Below are positions 21,047 through 31,636 of a stretch of DNA of 64,000 nt, piece after piece. Origin of the DNA: Plectosphaerella cucumerina (Eukaryota > Ascomycota > Sordariomycetes > Glomerellales > Plectosphaerellaceae). The DNA lies in the NCBI GenBank assembly GCA_020746995.1, contig JAGPXD010000002.1:6200001-6264000 (forward strand), in the 5' to 3' direction. The position numbers and the translations under genes are program-made. The notes under the pieces are model-generated. The model ran no database searches. It worked only from the letters and a program-made list of their open reading frames with translations, and had not been told where the DNA came from. Numbering within the stretch: the stretch's first letter is position 1; each line of letters opens with the position of its first letter.

Positions 21047-23086
21047 ATGTTGCGCACGTCGATCCGGTCAGCGAGGTCGCTAGGCCGCAGGCCTAATGTC
21101 GCCGTCGTTGGACGCCAATGGCAGGCCGCCTCGGCTGTCTCGCGCAGGAGCTTCGCCGACAAGAAGACCGAAGCTTCCCAGCCCGTCATCCTGCCCGGTT
21201 CCGAGACCAACACCACCGAACGGACCGAGCCTCCCTCGCCTCTCGAGCCCAAGCCCGCCATTCCTGTCGACGCCGTGCCTCTGACCCCGCCCAAGCCCGA
21301 CATTACCATTCAGACGACCATCCCCAAGACCGCCTCGACGCCGCCGCCGCCACCCCCGGCCGCCACGCCCCTGCCACGGAAGAAGGGCTTCTTCCGGAGG
21401 CTGAGGAACCTCGTCCTTACTCTCGCCGTGCTCGGCGCCCTCGGCTTCGGCGGCGGCGTCTGGTACTCGCGCGTCAACGACAACTTCCACGACTTCTTCA
21501 CCGAGTATGTGCCCTACGGCGAGCAGGCCGTGCTCTACCTCGAGGAGATGGACTTCCGCAAGCGCTTCTCCTCCGTCTCGGAGAAGATTAACAGGCCCCG
21601 CGACACTGCCGCCCCGGTCAAGATCCCCGCTCAGAGCGGCGCCTCCTGGAGGGTCGCCGACAGCGGCGAGCCTACCACGCGTCAGTCCAGCAGCGCCGTC
21701 GACAAGGCCAAGGCCGCCGTCGCCGGTGCCGCCGCGCCCAAGGAGGAGAAGAAGAAGGTCGAGGAGCCCGTCAAGGCCGCCCCCGCGCCCGCCCCCGAGG
21801 CTCCCAAGGCTGCCGCCCCGGCCCCGGTTGCCGAGGCCAAGGTCGTTCCCGCCGCCGCCGTCGAGCCCGAGTTCAAGGCCCCCGAGGTCAACGAGCCGTC
21901 CCGCTTCCCTCCCATCGCGCCCATCAGCCCTCTGACCGTCAACGATGCCGTCGAGCCCGTGGTCCAGGACCTCGTGCACATGCTCAACGGCATCATCGCC
22001 GTCATCAACGCCGACAAGGCCCAGGGCAGCTACGGCTCGACCATCGAGAAGGCCAAGGGCGACCTCAACAAGGTTGGCGGAAAGATCAAGGACATCAAGG
22101 CCGCCGTCGAGAAGAAGGCGGCCGAGCAGGTGCGCGCCAAGGTCGAGGACTTTGATGCCGCCGCCGGCGACCTGGTCAAGCGCGTCGAGGCCGCCATGGC
22201 CGCCCAGGAGGCCAACTGGCGCGCCGAGTTTGAGCAGGAGATGAAGCGCGTGCGCGAGAGCTACGATGACCGCGTCAAGCTCGTCCTCGAGCGCGAGCAG
22301 CAGCTCAACGAGGAGCGCCTTAACAACCGCCTCCTCGACCAGGCCATCGCGCTCAAGAAGGACTTCATCGCCGAGGTGCAGAAGCGCGTCGAGGAGGAGC
22401 GCGACGGCCGTCTCGGCAAGCTCGATTCCCTCTCGGCCGCCGTGGCCGATCTCGAGAAGCTGACTACCGGCTGGAACGACGTTGTCGACGCCAGCCAGCA
22501 GACGCAGCAGCTGCACGTGGCCGTCGAGGCCGTCCGCGCCAGCATCGACAACGCGCAGCACCCCCGCCCCTTCATCCGCGAGCTCGTTGCCCTGAAGGAG
22601 ATCGCCTCCAGCGACCCCGTCGTCGACGCCGCCATCGCCTCGATCAACCCCACCGCCTACCAGCGCGGCCTCCCCACGACGTCGCAGCTGGTCGAGCGCT
22701 TCCGCGGCGTCGCCAACGAGGTGCGCAAGGCCTCGCTGCTGTCCGAGGACGCCGGTGTCGCCAGCCACGCGTCCAGCTACATCCTGAGCAAGGTCATGTT
22801 CAAGAAGCAGGGTCTCGCCGCCGGCGACGACGTCGAGAGCATCCTGACCCGCACGCAGACGCACCTCGAGGAGGGCGACCTGGACGCCGCCGCCCGCGAG
22901 ATCAACGGCCTGCAGGGCTGGGCCAAGACGCTGAGCAAGGACTGGCTCGGCGAGGTGAGGAAGGTGCTGGAGGTGCAGCAGGCGCTGGATGTGAGTTCCT
23001 CCCCCCGGAATTTGAACTGTGATTCGTGCTAATTCTTCCAGGTCATCTCGACAGAAGCGCGCCTCCAGAGCCTGCGGGTGGAGTAA
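21047..23086 (+). CDS. MIC60: MICOS subunit MIC60 (mitofilin / Fcj1)
   Basis: Exons 21047-22990 and 23042-23086 give 662 residues. Residues 1-37 are arginine-rich without acids and end RRSF, a mitochondrial presequence. A single membrane segment follows at 120-141 (NLVLTLAVLGALGFGG). After an Ala/Pro/Glu-rich linker (200-300) comes a coiled-coil (about 330-480) and the mitofilin C-terminal domain, whose last 14 residues are encoded by the small second exon. It sits in the inner mitochondrial membrane facing the intermembrane space, shapes cristae junctions as the core of MICOS and contacts outer-membrane proteins. Length and layout match fungal MIC60. The second exon is needed for the conserved C-terminus. 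Confidence 0.93.
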
Positions 23087-23441
23087 AACAAGAACCGGCG
23101 GATATCCTTCTCCTTTGTGCTGTTACATCCGGCCCGGCCCAGAGTCGGCCGGGTGTGTTTCTAGATGGGCCCCAGGGAGGACGAGGCCTGTGTAAGACAT
23201 AGCAATAGACTCGATGACTTGGGCGTGCACAGCGCGGGTTGAGATCAGTTGAGGTTTTGGTGATGCTGTTTGGATGACTAAGCGCCGATTTTGCATGTTG
23301 TTGTGGACTCGTCGATATCATGGTGGCCGGCAAACTCAACTACTGCAATCACGAGCGATATACAGGGGTTTGTCTTCATGGCCTGGGTTTATCGCTGAAA
23401 CTATTGCTGATTCGAGGCAGTGACTTGGAGTATCCACGGGA
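23087..23441. other. Intergenic region, MIC60 3' end to FPGS
   Basis: 355 bp holding the MIC60 3' end and the FPGS promoter. No further gene seen. Confidence 0.5.
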
Positions 23442-25109
23442 ATGCGCTGCCTGGTCCCCCGACGTCATCGGTCCCTTTCAAGTTCAGCTCTGCTTCTCAC
23501 GAGACATCAGCTCAGCAGTCGACATCGCCCTCTCACCCTGACGACCGCATTCAACCCTCGACCGCAACATCACGTACCAAGACCTCGCTATTTCCACACA
23601 TCTCCTTTCACCATGTCGTCGGCAACATTGCCCCCGGGGCGCACCTACGCCGACGCCCTAGCGACGCTCAACCTCCTCATACCCAATCGAGCGGTGACAT
23701 CCCTTTTTGAGAAAAAAACCGACGACAAGGCCGAGGATCCGAATCTGCGCGCCCTTCCCGAGATGCTCGACTGGCTCCGCCGCGCTGGCTACTTCCAGTC
23801 CGATCTCGCCGCTCTGCGCTGCATCCACGTCGCCGGCACAAAGGGCAAAGGCTCAGTTTGCGCCTATCTGACGTCGATCCTCGCCGCCTCTCCGGCCGCC
23901 GGCAAAGTCGGCACCTACACGTCGCCGCATCTCGTATCTCCTCGGGAGCGCATCGCCATCAACGGAGCACCAATTCCCGCGGCGATGTTTGCGCGGTACT
24001 TCTTCGAAGTGTGGGACCGCTTCACGGCGGCCGCGCGGGCAGAGGGTGTTGACGCCGCAACGGCCGAAGGACCGACGACCAAGCCGTTCTTCTTCCGGTT
24101 CATGACCATACTGGCGTTTCACATCTTCATCAGTGAGGGCGTGCGCAGCGCCGTTATTGAGGTCGGCATCGGGGGTGCCTATGATGCGACAAATGTGCTG
24201 CCGAAGGAAGCCATCACGGCGGCTGTGGTGACGCAGCTCGGCGTGGACCATGTGGCCATGCTGGGCGATACCAGGGAGAAGATCGCGTGGCACAAGGCAG
24301 GCGTCATCAAGGAGGGCAAGCCGGTGTTCACGAGGCTCGCTGAGGAGCAGCCCGGGGTCATGACTGTTTTGAGAGAGAGGGCAGGGGAGCTTGGAGCCAG
24401 TGCTCTCGTCGAGGTTGCCGATGAAGATGTCCAAGCCTGGGGCGGCGTCGAGGGTGGAAGGCTGACGGGGGATTTCCAACGATACAACCAGGCCCTAGCC
24501 GCTCTGGCGGCAGAGGAGCATCTCGCCGTCCTCGAAGGCCGGACGCCCGCCCGCAAGCTGGCCGACCTTCCCTCAACCTTGACCGGCGCCATGAAGAACG
24601 CCGCGCTACGGGGAAGACATGAGGTTCTCCAAGACGCAAGAGGCGTGCGCTGGCTTCTGGACGGCGCACACACAACAGAAAGCCTCGCCGAGACGGCCCG
24701 CTGGCTCGCCTCCCAGGTCGCCGTTTCACCAAAGGCGAAGGTCGTCCTTATCTTCAACCAGCAAGAGCGCGATGCCAGCCGCCTCCTTCTGGGCTTCCTG
24801 GACGAGGTGCAACGTGCTGGCGGGCCGACGTTCGAGGCCGCCATATTCACCCGGAACGATTACACCGCCGTCGACGCGGTGCCCGAGGAGGAGCTCGTCG
24901 TGCAGAACGCGTGCCGTGACGCGTTTTCCGAAAGGTTCCCGAGCGTGCAGGCGGATGTGGCGCCGGACCTGATCGATACGGCGGCCAGGGTAACTGCTAT
25001 CGAAGCATCGCTGAGAGGGATGGGACTGGAGACGGTGGCGCTAGTGACGGGGAGCATGCACCTTGTTGGCAACCTGATCAGGGTGCTGGAGCCTGAGGGG
25101 GACGAGTAG
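23442..25109 (+). CDS. MET7: Folylpolyglutamate synthase with possible mitochondrial presequence
   Basis: One open frame of 555 residues from the ATG at 23442, or 498 from the ATG at 23613. The ATP-binding loop is VAGTKGKGSVCAY (about 138-150), followed by YTSPHLVSPRERI and EVGIGGAYDATN, all FPGS hallmarks; the C-terminal ligase domain contains DGAHTTES. The enzyme adds glutamates to folates, retaining them in the cell and favouring methionine and one-carbon metabolism. The 57 residues before the second Met contain no acidic residue and many Arg, Ser and His, ending PRYFHTSPF, so they look like a mitochondrial targeting signal. Dual initiation giving mitochondrial and cytosolic forms is known for eukaryotic FPGS; here it is inferred. 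Dihydrofolate synthase is the alternative but the motifs favour FPGS. Confidence 0.92.
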   Translation: MRCLVPRRHRSLSSSALLLTRHQLSSRHRPLTLTTAFNPRPQHHVPRPRYFHTSPFTMSSATLPPGRTYADALATLNLLIPNRAVTSLFEKKTDDKAEDPNLRALPEMLDWLRRAGYFQSDLAALRCIHVAGTKGKGSVCAYLTSILAASPAAGKVGTYTSPHLVSPRERIAINGAPIPAAMFARYFFEVWDRFTAAARAEGVDAATAEGPTTKPFFFRFMTILAFHIFISEGVRSAVIEVGIGGAYDATNVLPKEAITAAVVTQLGVDHVAMLGDTREKIAWHKAGVIKEGKPVFTRLAEEQPGVMTVLRERAGELGASALVEVADEDVQAWGGVEGGRLTGDFQRYNQALAALAAEEHLAVLEGRTPARKLADLPSTLTGAMKNAALRGRHEVLQDARGVRWLLDGAHTTESLAETARWLASQVAVSPKAKVVLIFNQQERDASRLLLGFLDEVQRAGGPTFEAAIFTRNDYTAVDAVPEEELVVQNACRDAFSERFPSVQADVAPDLIDTAARVTAIEASLRGMGLETVALVTGSMHLVGNLIRVLEPEGDE

Positions 25110-25490
25110 GGAGGCTTTCTTTGGGAGATTATCCAGTCCATAGCCGGCCCAATTTGACGGACTGAGCCCAGCAATCGAGGAAAGAGGGGACGTGATAGCG
25201 GTACGAATCGCAACGTTGGCCAAGTCGATGGACTGAAGGTTCCAACCCTTCCGTGGCCGAAAACCAATGGTTTGTGCGAAGAAACAAGGTCGACGGCAAT
25301 GATCAATGTGCATTGTTGGAAACATCCCTGCGGCAACAAGGCAGAGGCCGCAGTGATAGTCAGCTGAGCATCTCTCATACCCAGGCACCTCCCGTCGGCC
25401 GGCCCCTGTCCCCGTCAAGCTCCGTCAAACACACACCGACCTACAGCGACAGCTTGATTTGTTTCACCACTCCGGACACTCACATACGGC
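25110..25490. other. Intergenic region, FPGS to SRPK-like kinase
   Basis: 381 bp with no credible ORF on either strand; holds the kinase promoter. Confidence 0.5.
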
Positions 25491-26971
25491 ATGGCATCCC
25501 TTCTTCGGCGATTGGCCTGGCCTGGCCGAGCATGGAAGCCACTCTCCTTCTCCAACTCCAACTTCAGGCAGATCCCTCTGGGCGAGAAGGTAGAGGAGGA
25601 GCTCCTCCCCGACTACAAAGCATCACGCTACTACCCGGCCATCATCGGTCAAGTCCTCAGGGATCGCTATCAGATCATCGGAAAGCTGGGCTTTGGAACC
25701 AGCTCGACTGTTTGGTTGGCGCGCGATATGGAGTCAGAACCTCTCGCATCACTCAATCTCATGCGACACGACGGCCAGCTGACACAACGAAAGGAACCGC
25801 CGGCACGTGGCATTGAAGCTTTTCGTGCACTCAGATTCAATGGGTGACCAGCTGGATCACGAGGTCGCCATGTACCAGCGGATTTCCGCGTCTTTGTCAA
25901 AGCATGCAGGTCGCAGCGCCGTCAGAGAACTTCTCGACTCGTTCGATGTCACTGGACCAGACGGATCCCACCGATGCCTGGTACATCCTCCACCGTGGGA
26001 GTCTGTCTTGACTTTTCTTCATCGCAACCCGGTCAGGAGACTACCCCCACCAGTCCTTGCCTTCGTACTCCGCCGCCTCTTCCTTGCTTTGGATTTCCTG
26101 CACACAGAATGCCAGATTATCCACACAGATTAGTATGATGGAGCTCTCTCCGTCCTGCCCCCTCCAAAGAAACGTGTGCTGAAGTGCTATGACGTAGATA
26201 TCAAAGCTGATAACATCATGTTGGGCATCGACGATGACTCAGTCTTCAGCGCATTCGAGGAACAAGAGCTTCTCCATCCATCTGCGCGGAAAATGACGGA
26301 AGAAAAACCCATATATCTCTCACGCGAGCTTCAGATGCCAAAAGCCTGGGGTGCACCGGTTCTCTGTGACTTCGGCTCGGCCGTTGTCGGAGACATCGAG
26401 CATCGGGAGGACGTACAGCCTGATATCTCCAGAGCACCGGAGGTCATCCTTGAATCATCGTGGTCCTACGAGATTGACATATGGAATGCGGGTTGCATGG
26501 TAAGGGGCCCAACCCAACCCAGTCCCTCGGACGCGAAAGCTGATTGAACCTTACACATTCTGCAGATCTGGGATCTATTCGAAGGCGGTCACCTGTTCAC
26601 GGGACACGATCCGGAGCATCAGACGTACCGCAGCCGAGCACACCTTGCTGAGATCATTGCACTGCTCGGGCCACTCCCACAAGCTCTGCTGCGCTCTGGT
26701 GCATCTAGTACCAAATTCTTCACGGATACTGGTAAGCTTGACGCAGGACTCACACCCATCACTACTCTTGCTGACCAGATATCCAGGGGATTTCCGTGCA
26801 GATTTTCCGCTGCCAGTCACAACATCGCTTGAGATGAGAGAAGACAGCCTTGAAGGGGACAGTCGAGCGAAGTTCCTCGTCATGATGCGCAAGATGCTGC
26901 AATGGGAAGCTTCGAGACGGGCCTCGGCGAAGGCGTTGGCCGAAGATGAATGGATCAAAGACAATATGTAG
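25491..26971 (+). CDS. SRPK-like protein kinase with one defective splice donor
   Basis: Five exons (25491-25732, 25794-26128, 26198-26499, 26566-26731, 26787-26971) would give 409 residues. The N-terminus (LPDYKASRYYPAIIGQVL) and P-loop GKLGFGTSSTVWLA (64-77) are SRPK-like. The other motifs are intact: VALK lysine, HTDIKADNIM catalytic loop, CDFGSA, SRAPEVIL and a C-terminal kinase lobe. Filamentous fungi carry many such SRPK relatives, presumed Ser/Thr kinases of SR-like proteins. The second intron is the oddity: the exon must end at 26128 to read HTD-IK, but the next bases are ATTAGT instead of a GT donor, and the only nearby GT (26133) leads to a stop codon. Every other junction is canonical and in frame. 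It may be a recent pseudogene, a rare AT-AG intron or a sequence error. Confidence 0.75.
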
Positions 26972-27469
26972 TATTCGGGCTGGATGAAAATGAGCTGAAA
27001 TATGAGCCAAAAATCACGAAAGGGGAAGGATGAGCCTATGAGGTTGCTTGTAGCGTAGTACATCCCGCCATGCTTGGCTGCGAGTGTGACAATGGGACTT
27101 GACACAAATCTTGGGTCTTTCAGGTTCTGCAGTCAGTTTCACTAGATTGGTTTTAAACATGGGCACTTGAATCGGTATCAGTCTTTGTGTACTTTGGTTA
27201 TGATTGTGTTGACTCCCTCTGTTGTCAACAGTCTGTAGGAATCGAAATCCAAAATCCCTCCCATCCGCCTCGGGGCAGGTCTAAACCCCCTTTGTTGTCT
27301 ACAGTCTACAGTCTGCATTGTAATCCAATTGCTTGCTCTAGGGGGCAGGCTTCTCGGATTTGCGCGATTGCAAGCGCTTGTTGGTCAAACCAACTCAACA
27401 TGAAATCCAATTTCCATCGCGTCAGCTCTGAGTCAGCTCTGAGTTCTCAAGAGCAGTGGTAGGCTCGAC
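26972..27469. other. Intergenic region between convergent genes
   Basis: 498 bp between the kinase and zinc-knuckle stops. It contains short repeated words (a TGTTGTC-ACAGTCT motif near 27221 and 27293, a tandem GTCAGCTCTGA pair at 27421-27442) and one copy of the 27-bp repeat. No gene seen. Confidence 0.5.
27370..27396. repeat. 27-bp direct repeat, copy A
   Basis: Matches 28378-28404 at 25 of 27 bases in the same orientation. It contains the near-palindrome GTTGGTCAAACCAAC. Confidence 0.7.
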
Positions 27470-27937
27470 CTACTTCGCCTCCTCGAGGTCTCCACGGTCC
27501 GAGGATAGGGACTGGCGGTCGCACTCCTGGTCAGCTCCAGACTCCTCAGCAGCCTTGCGCGCTTCCTCCTCAAGCAGGTTCCAGTCAGCATCCTCGCTCC
27601 ACTGGAGAGGCTCATCCTTCACGACCGCTTTGCGCCAGTCGTCGATCTTGTCAGCCTTCTCAGGGTTGTTGAAGATGAAGGTGTTGTCCGCATCGCGCCT
27701 TTTGACTGTGAGGTCGAGGATGTTCTCGAATGGCTCCATGGGGTCATGAAACTCGCACTTGTAGCTGACGTGGTCGCAGTACCAACAGCAGTACTCGCAG
27801 TAGTAGGCCTTGCAGTTGGCTGCTTTGTGACCTGGGCAGCGGCAGTTGGTGCAGAGACGGTCAGGGCATTGGGCCTTCTTGTGGTCTTGCTTGCCACAGT
27901 GCCAGCATCCAGTGCGTCTATCCAGACGAGTGTTCAT
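27470..27937 (-). CDS. Triple CCHC zinc-knuckle protein
   Basis: A single exon of 155 residues. Two canonical CX2CX4HX4C knuckles lie at residues 11-24 (CWHCGKQDHKKAQC) and 29-42 (CTNCRCPGHKAANC), and a third, longer CX2CX5HX4C unit at 47-61. The rest (62-155) is acidic and helical, with PFENILDLTVKR and a Glu-rich tail. CCHC knuckles bind single-stranded nucleic acid, so an RNA-binding role is likely but unproven. No Gag capsid, protease or other retroelement domain is attached. The gene lies between two copies of a 27-bp direct repeat and has a TATA box 131 bp upstream. Small stand-alone knuckle proteins of this kind are lineage-variable; origin unknown. Confidence 0.8.
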   Translation of the reverse strand: MNTRLDRRTGCWHCGKQDHKKAQCPDRLCTNCRCPGHKAANCKAYYCEYCCWYCDHVSYKCEFHDPMEPFENILDLTVKRRDADNTFIFNNPEKADKIDDWRKAVVKDEPLQWSEDADWNLLEEEARKAAEESGADQECDRQSLSSDRGDLEEAK

Positions 27938-28067
27938 GGTGAAGGTGGATATAATGAAGAGCTTATAGATGGGGGTGAGTTGTTCTTGGTGTCTTGGGTC
28001 CGGCCCGAGAAGTTGAGGTTGTTGATGCAGAGGGAAGAGCAGGAAGAGGGCGGATGGGAGCGGCGTA

Positions 28068-28073
28068 CTTTAT
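28068..28073 (-). promoter_or_regulatory. TATA box of the zinc-knuckle gene
   Basis: TATAAA on the minus strand, 131 bp upstream of the ATG at 27937. Confidence 0.45.
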
Positions 28074-28377
28074 ACGGCATGAGACTGCGACTCAGAGCAG
28101 TTTACAGTCAGATAGTTCAGAGAACTGCGAGTAAATATTCAAGATCACTTGCCTGCTAGCATCGTTCACTTGAAGACGATTCACTACAGTACCATTATTT
28201 GTGAGATGACACGGACAGGGAACAGTGGAAAAGTCCAAGCAATGATCATGGGGATCTGGCATCGCAAAGAATACTGCCCTACACAGGGGCGCGCAAACCA
28301 CGCACAGAGAGTCGGTACATGGATTGACGGCGGTGAAACTGGAGATTTCAAACAATGCCTTTAGCCCCGGGCATAGT

Positions 28378-28404
28378 GCAAGCGCCTGTTGGTCCAACCA
28401 ACTC
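28378..28404. repeat. 27-bp direct repeat, copy B
   Basis: Second copy of the element at 27370-27396, 1008 bp away, containing GTTGGTCCAACCAAC. The flanking bases of the two copies are unrelated. Confidence 0.7.
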
Positions 28405-28882
28405 TAGAGGTCTTGAGGACAAGCACGAACATTTGGAAGGGCGTAGAATTCCCGGATGGGCCCGGGAAGCATTCAGATGATAATTTGGAGGAGTCAAGGA
28501 CAGGGCGCGGGACCAAAGGGTGTAAAGAAGCCGCTATTCATATGCAGCAGCTGGAGACTCTTATTTGCAGACTCGCGTCCCGGATTTTGATCTGTCCAAC
28601 CGTGGCAAACTCAAGTTGGAAAACATGCCTCTTGACATGGACAGCAAGATCAGCCATCGGGTCTGCAAGCATTACAGAAGCCAGAGGGTCTATGTGTCAA
28701 CCTTCCCACATTACCGTGACGAAGAGGTCTTAATCGCAGCGCATCACCCATCATCACATTATGAAGCCGACCGTCGCGGAGGAGGCAAAGCACTTGTACA
28801 GGTCTCCGTAAAAACAAAACCCAAATAGATAAGTACACCGACGCCGGCTGTCCAGCCCGCATCATATATCTTGCCCTCGACC

Positions 28883-30868
28883 TCACCACTTGGCAACCTC
28901 GCCGTCCTTGGGCTTCTGCATGCGCACAACCTTGTCGCAGTTGAGCAGGCACAGGGGGTCGAAGGCCTTCTTGATCTGAAGTGCGTGTCAGCGGGGTTCT
29001 TGGCGCACAAAAGGGAGTATGAGTTGACGAACCTGTCGCATCGCGTCGATGGTCGTCTCACCCAGCTCGTGGGGGAGGTAATCCCTCTTGACGAGGCCGA
29101 CGCCGTGCTCGCCCTGGGAGGGATGTCAGCAAAACCCATACAGCGGGCGTGTGAGCTACTCACCGTGACGGTACCCTCCATCTCAATGGCCCGCTTGACC
29201 ATATCGTGCACGACATGCTCCGCCCTCGCGCGCTCCTGGTCGTTGTACAGCATGATGACTAGCAAAAGTTAGCTTCATCCCCCTCCAGACATCTCCAGCG
29301 TACTCACTGTGGAAATTGCCATCACCAACGTGACCGACGATAGTACCAAACAGCCCCGCGCCAGCCATGGCCGTCTTGGTCTCCTCAATGATGTCAGGCA
29401 GCCTGCTCATCGGCACAGCCACATCTCCCGTCCAGACGTGGTCGCCCTCGCGCTTGACGGCCATCGTGCTCCACAGGGCCTCCTTGCGCGCGCTCCACAG
29501 CTCGTGCTGCTCGTCGTCGTTGCGGGCAAAGTCGAAGGACTTGCTGCCAGCGGCGCCGGCGAGCTCCCGCACCTGAGCGACCTGCTCCTTGACGCCGCGG
29601 TCCGTGCCGGCGAACTTGAAGAAGAGCGTTGGTGCCTCGGACCATGTGCGCGTCGTGTTGCCGGCCTGGTTGATGACGCGCATCTGGAGGTCGTCGAGGA
29701 TCTCGACGGCAGCGACGGGCACGCCGGCGGCGACGACGCGGGCGACGCAGTTGGCGGCGTGGCGGATCGAGGGGAACGAGGTGACGGCGACGGATGTCGA
29801 CTGCGGGAGCACGGTGACCTTGAGGGTGGCTTCCGTGACGAGGCCGAGGGTGCCCTCAGAGCCGATGAACAGCTTGGTCAGGTCGTAGCCGGCGGAGGAC
29901 TTGCGAGGCCTCTGGCGTGTGCGGACGATGGTGCCGTCGGCCATGACGACCGTCAGGGAGAGAACCCACTCGCGCATGGTGCCGTAGCGGTAGGCGTTTG
30001 TGCCGCTGCAGCCGGTGCCGACCATACCGCCGATCATGGCGCCCGGGCCCGGGTCGGGGGGGAAGAAGAGGTTGCTCTTTGCGAGCTCGTCGTTGAGCGA
30101 CTCCCATCCGACGGCGGGCTGAACGACGACGTCGAGGTCGTCCTTGTGCAGGGCGACGATCTTGTTCATGCGGCCAAAGTCGATGGAGATGCCGCCGCGC
30201 GTGGGGACGAAGTGGCCCTCGAGGGAGGTGCCGCCGCTGTAGCCGGTGACGGGGATGCGGCGGGCGTGGCACACCTTCATGACGCGGGAGACCTCGTCCG
30301 TCGTAGCGGGGAAGACGACGCAGAAGGGCCGTTCAGAGTCCTTGGCCTGGTGCGTCGACCACTCGGAGGTCGAGTGGTGCTCGAGGTCCGACGTGGTGAT
30401 GCTGACGTTCTCCTTGCCGACAATGTTGACGAAATCGGTCCATGCGGCCTGGAGGTTCTCCTTGTTCGTCTTGTGCTCGGGGGCCACTGTCTTTTCGAGG
30501 GGCAGGGTCGAGGCCTCGGAGGGCTTGGGTGGGTAGAGCGAGCCGAGGTAGTAGGAGACGCCCATTGTGAAAAGGACGATGAAGGTGATGGAGCCGTTAC
30601 GGGCGCCCGAGGTGCGCTCGCGCTCAATGGCGAAGCGCTCGCGCTCGGCGCGCTCCCGTGCCAGACGCTGGGTGATGCTGCCCATGACCTGGCCCTGGAA
30701 CGAGCGGCCCAGCCGCTCCTCGTTGGACACGCGCTTCTCTGGCGGCTCGGACGACATGTGTCTGGCGACGGCGGCGGCGGCGGACACGGCGGTCGAGGGG
30801 CGGCGGGGAGCTCCGGCGCGCCTTGCGGCCAGGCTCATGGTCGCCCCGACGGCGGGGAGCCGAGCCAT
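28883..30868 (-). CDS. DLD1: D-lactate dehydrogenase (cytochrome), mitochondrial
   Basis: Four exons (30868-29308, 29258-29164, 29113-29033, 28975-28883) give 609 residues. The N-terminus is Arg/Ala-rich (presequence) and is followed by a membrane segment, SITFIVLFTMGVSYYLGSLY, at about 95-114. The FAD-binding PCMH domain shows PVTGYSGGTSLEGHF and MIGGMVGTGCSGTNAYRYG; the FAD-oxidase C-terminal domain has GHVGDGNFH, completed across intron 1, and GEHGVG in exon 3. It oxidises D-lactate to pyruvate and passes electrons to cytochrome c from the intermembrane-space side. Length matches fungal Dld1. The three 3' introns are all short and canonical. Confidence 0.95.
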
Positions 30869-31636
30869 TGTGTGTGCGGAAGTCGGGGAGTCGGGATGGT
30901 CGGGAGGGAGGTTCTACAGGCTCGTGGGGTTTCGTTCGTTCGGGCCGTCGTCTCACGCCATGTGTCGAGGGTTCGTGATGAGGAGGAAGAGGAGGTGAGG
31001 GAGCGTTGGAGGTCGGATGGCGAGGAGCAAGTTGGAGGAAGCTCCAGGTCTTTAGCTTCAAATGTCGTGACGGCGGGACTGGAGCTTTGTCGGAGAAAAA
31101 ACCGGGGGCTCCGAGTGCTGGAGCTGGGAATGTGGATTCTGGCCGCGGGCGGCGAGCAACGAGCGCCAATCGTCGCCGATGCGCTCCGAACGGCCCGGCT
31201 CAGTGGAAGCGGAGACGCTGGGCCCACTGGAAGCGCGCTGGAGATGAAGTACCCAGCCGCTGAAAGTGACTTGGAGCACCCGACCAGGCAATGGAGATCA
31301 GGGTCTCGCCGGATGCCGCCGTCCACCATGTCATCAACCGCACCCGGGGGAGAGCCCGTCTCAATGGAACCATTGGGGCAACCGCCTCGTTATCCTCGGG
31401 TATGCCAGAATCAGTCCAGACGTGCGTTGCCCTCGTCAGCCCCTCGCCAGTCATTGGGGCGCATCACGGTCTAGGCCAGGCGGAGGAGCGCCGGATCACC
31501 TCCGGGGATCTGAGATGCCATGGATGGATGGGATGCCATGAGGCGCCGTGCATATGCAGTGCAGTGCAAGCTGCACCCAATACAATTGATACGGACACTG
31601 ATGTTCCAACACCCAACTCCCCTCCGTCCGGCCTGC
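30869..31636. other. Intergenic region, DLD1 promoter
   Basis: 768 bp between the DLD1 start and the stop of the Clr5-domain gene. It is GC-rich with no supported gene; the long plus-strand ORF crossing it is an antisense artefact of DLD1. Confidence 0.5.

Larger units (their letters stand above)
27938..28882. other. Intergenic region, zinc-knuckle promoter and DLD1 3' side
   Basis: 945 bp. It holds the zinc-knuckle gene's TATA box and the second copy of the 27-bp repeat. Plus-strand ORFs around 28389-28828 have no recognisable features and are judged spurious. Confidence 0.5.

Noticed and set aside
21080..22864. 594-codon minus-strand ORF
   Set aside because: Antisense shadow of MIC60; Gly/Leu/Asp-rich with no domain.
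27470..27937. Zinc-knuckle gene as a retrotransposon Gag fragment
   Set aside because: No capsid, protease, reverse transcriptase or long terminal repeats are present; the protein is compact with its own TATA box.
29309..31474. 721-codon plus-strand ORF
   Set aside because: It lies antisense to D-lactate dehydrogenase, whose motifs and introns are clear. The ORF is a by-product of G/C-ending codons.
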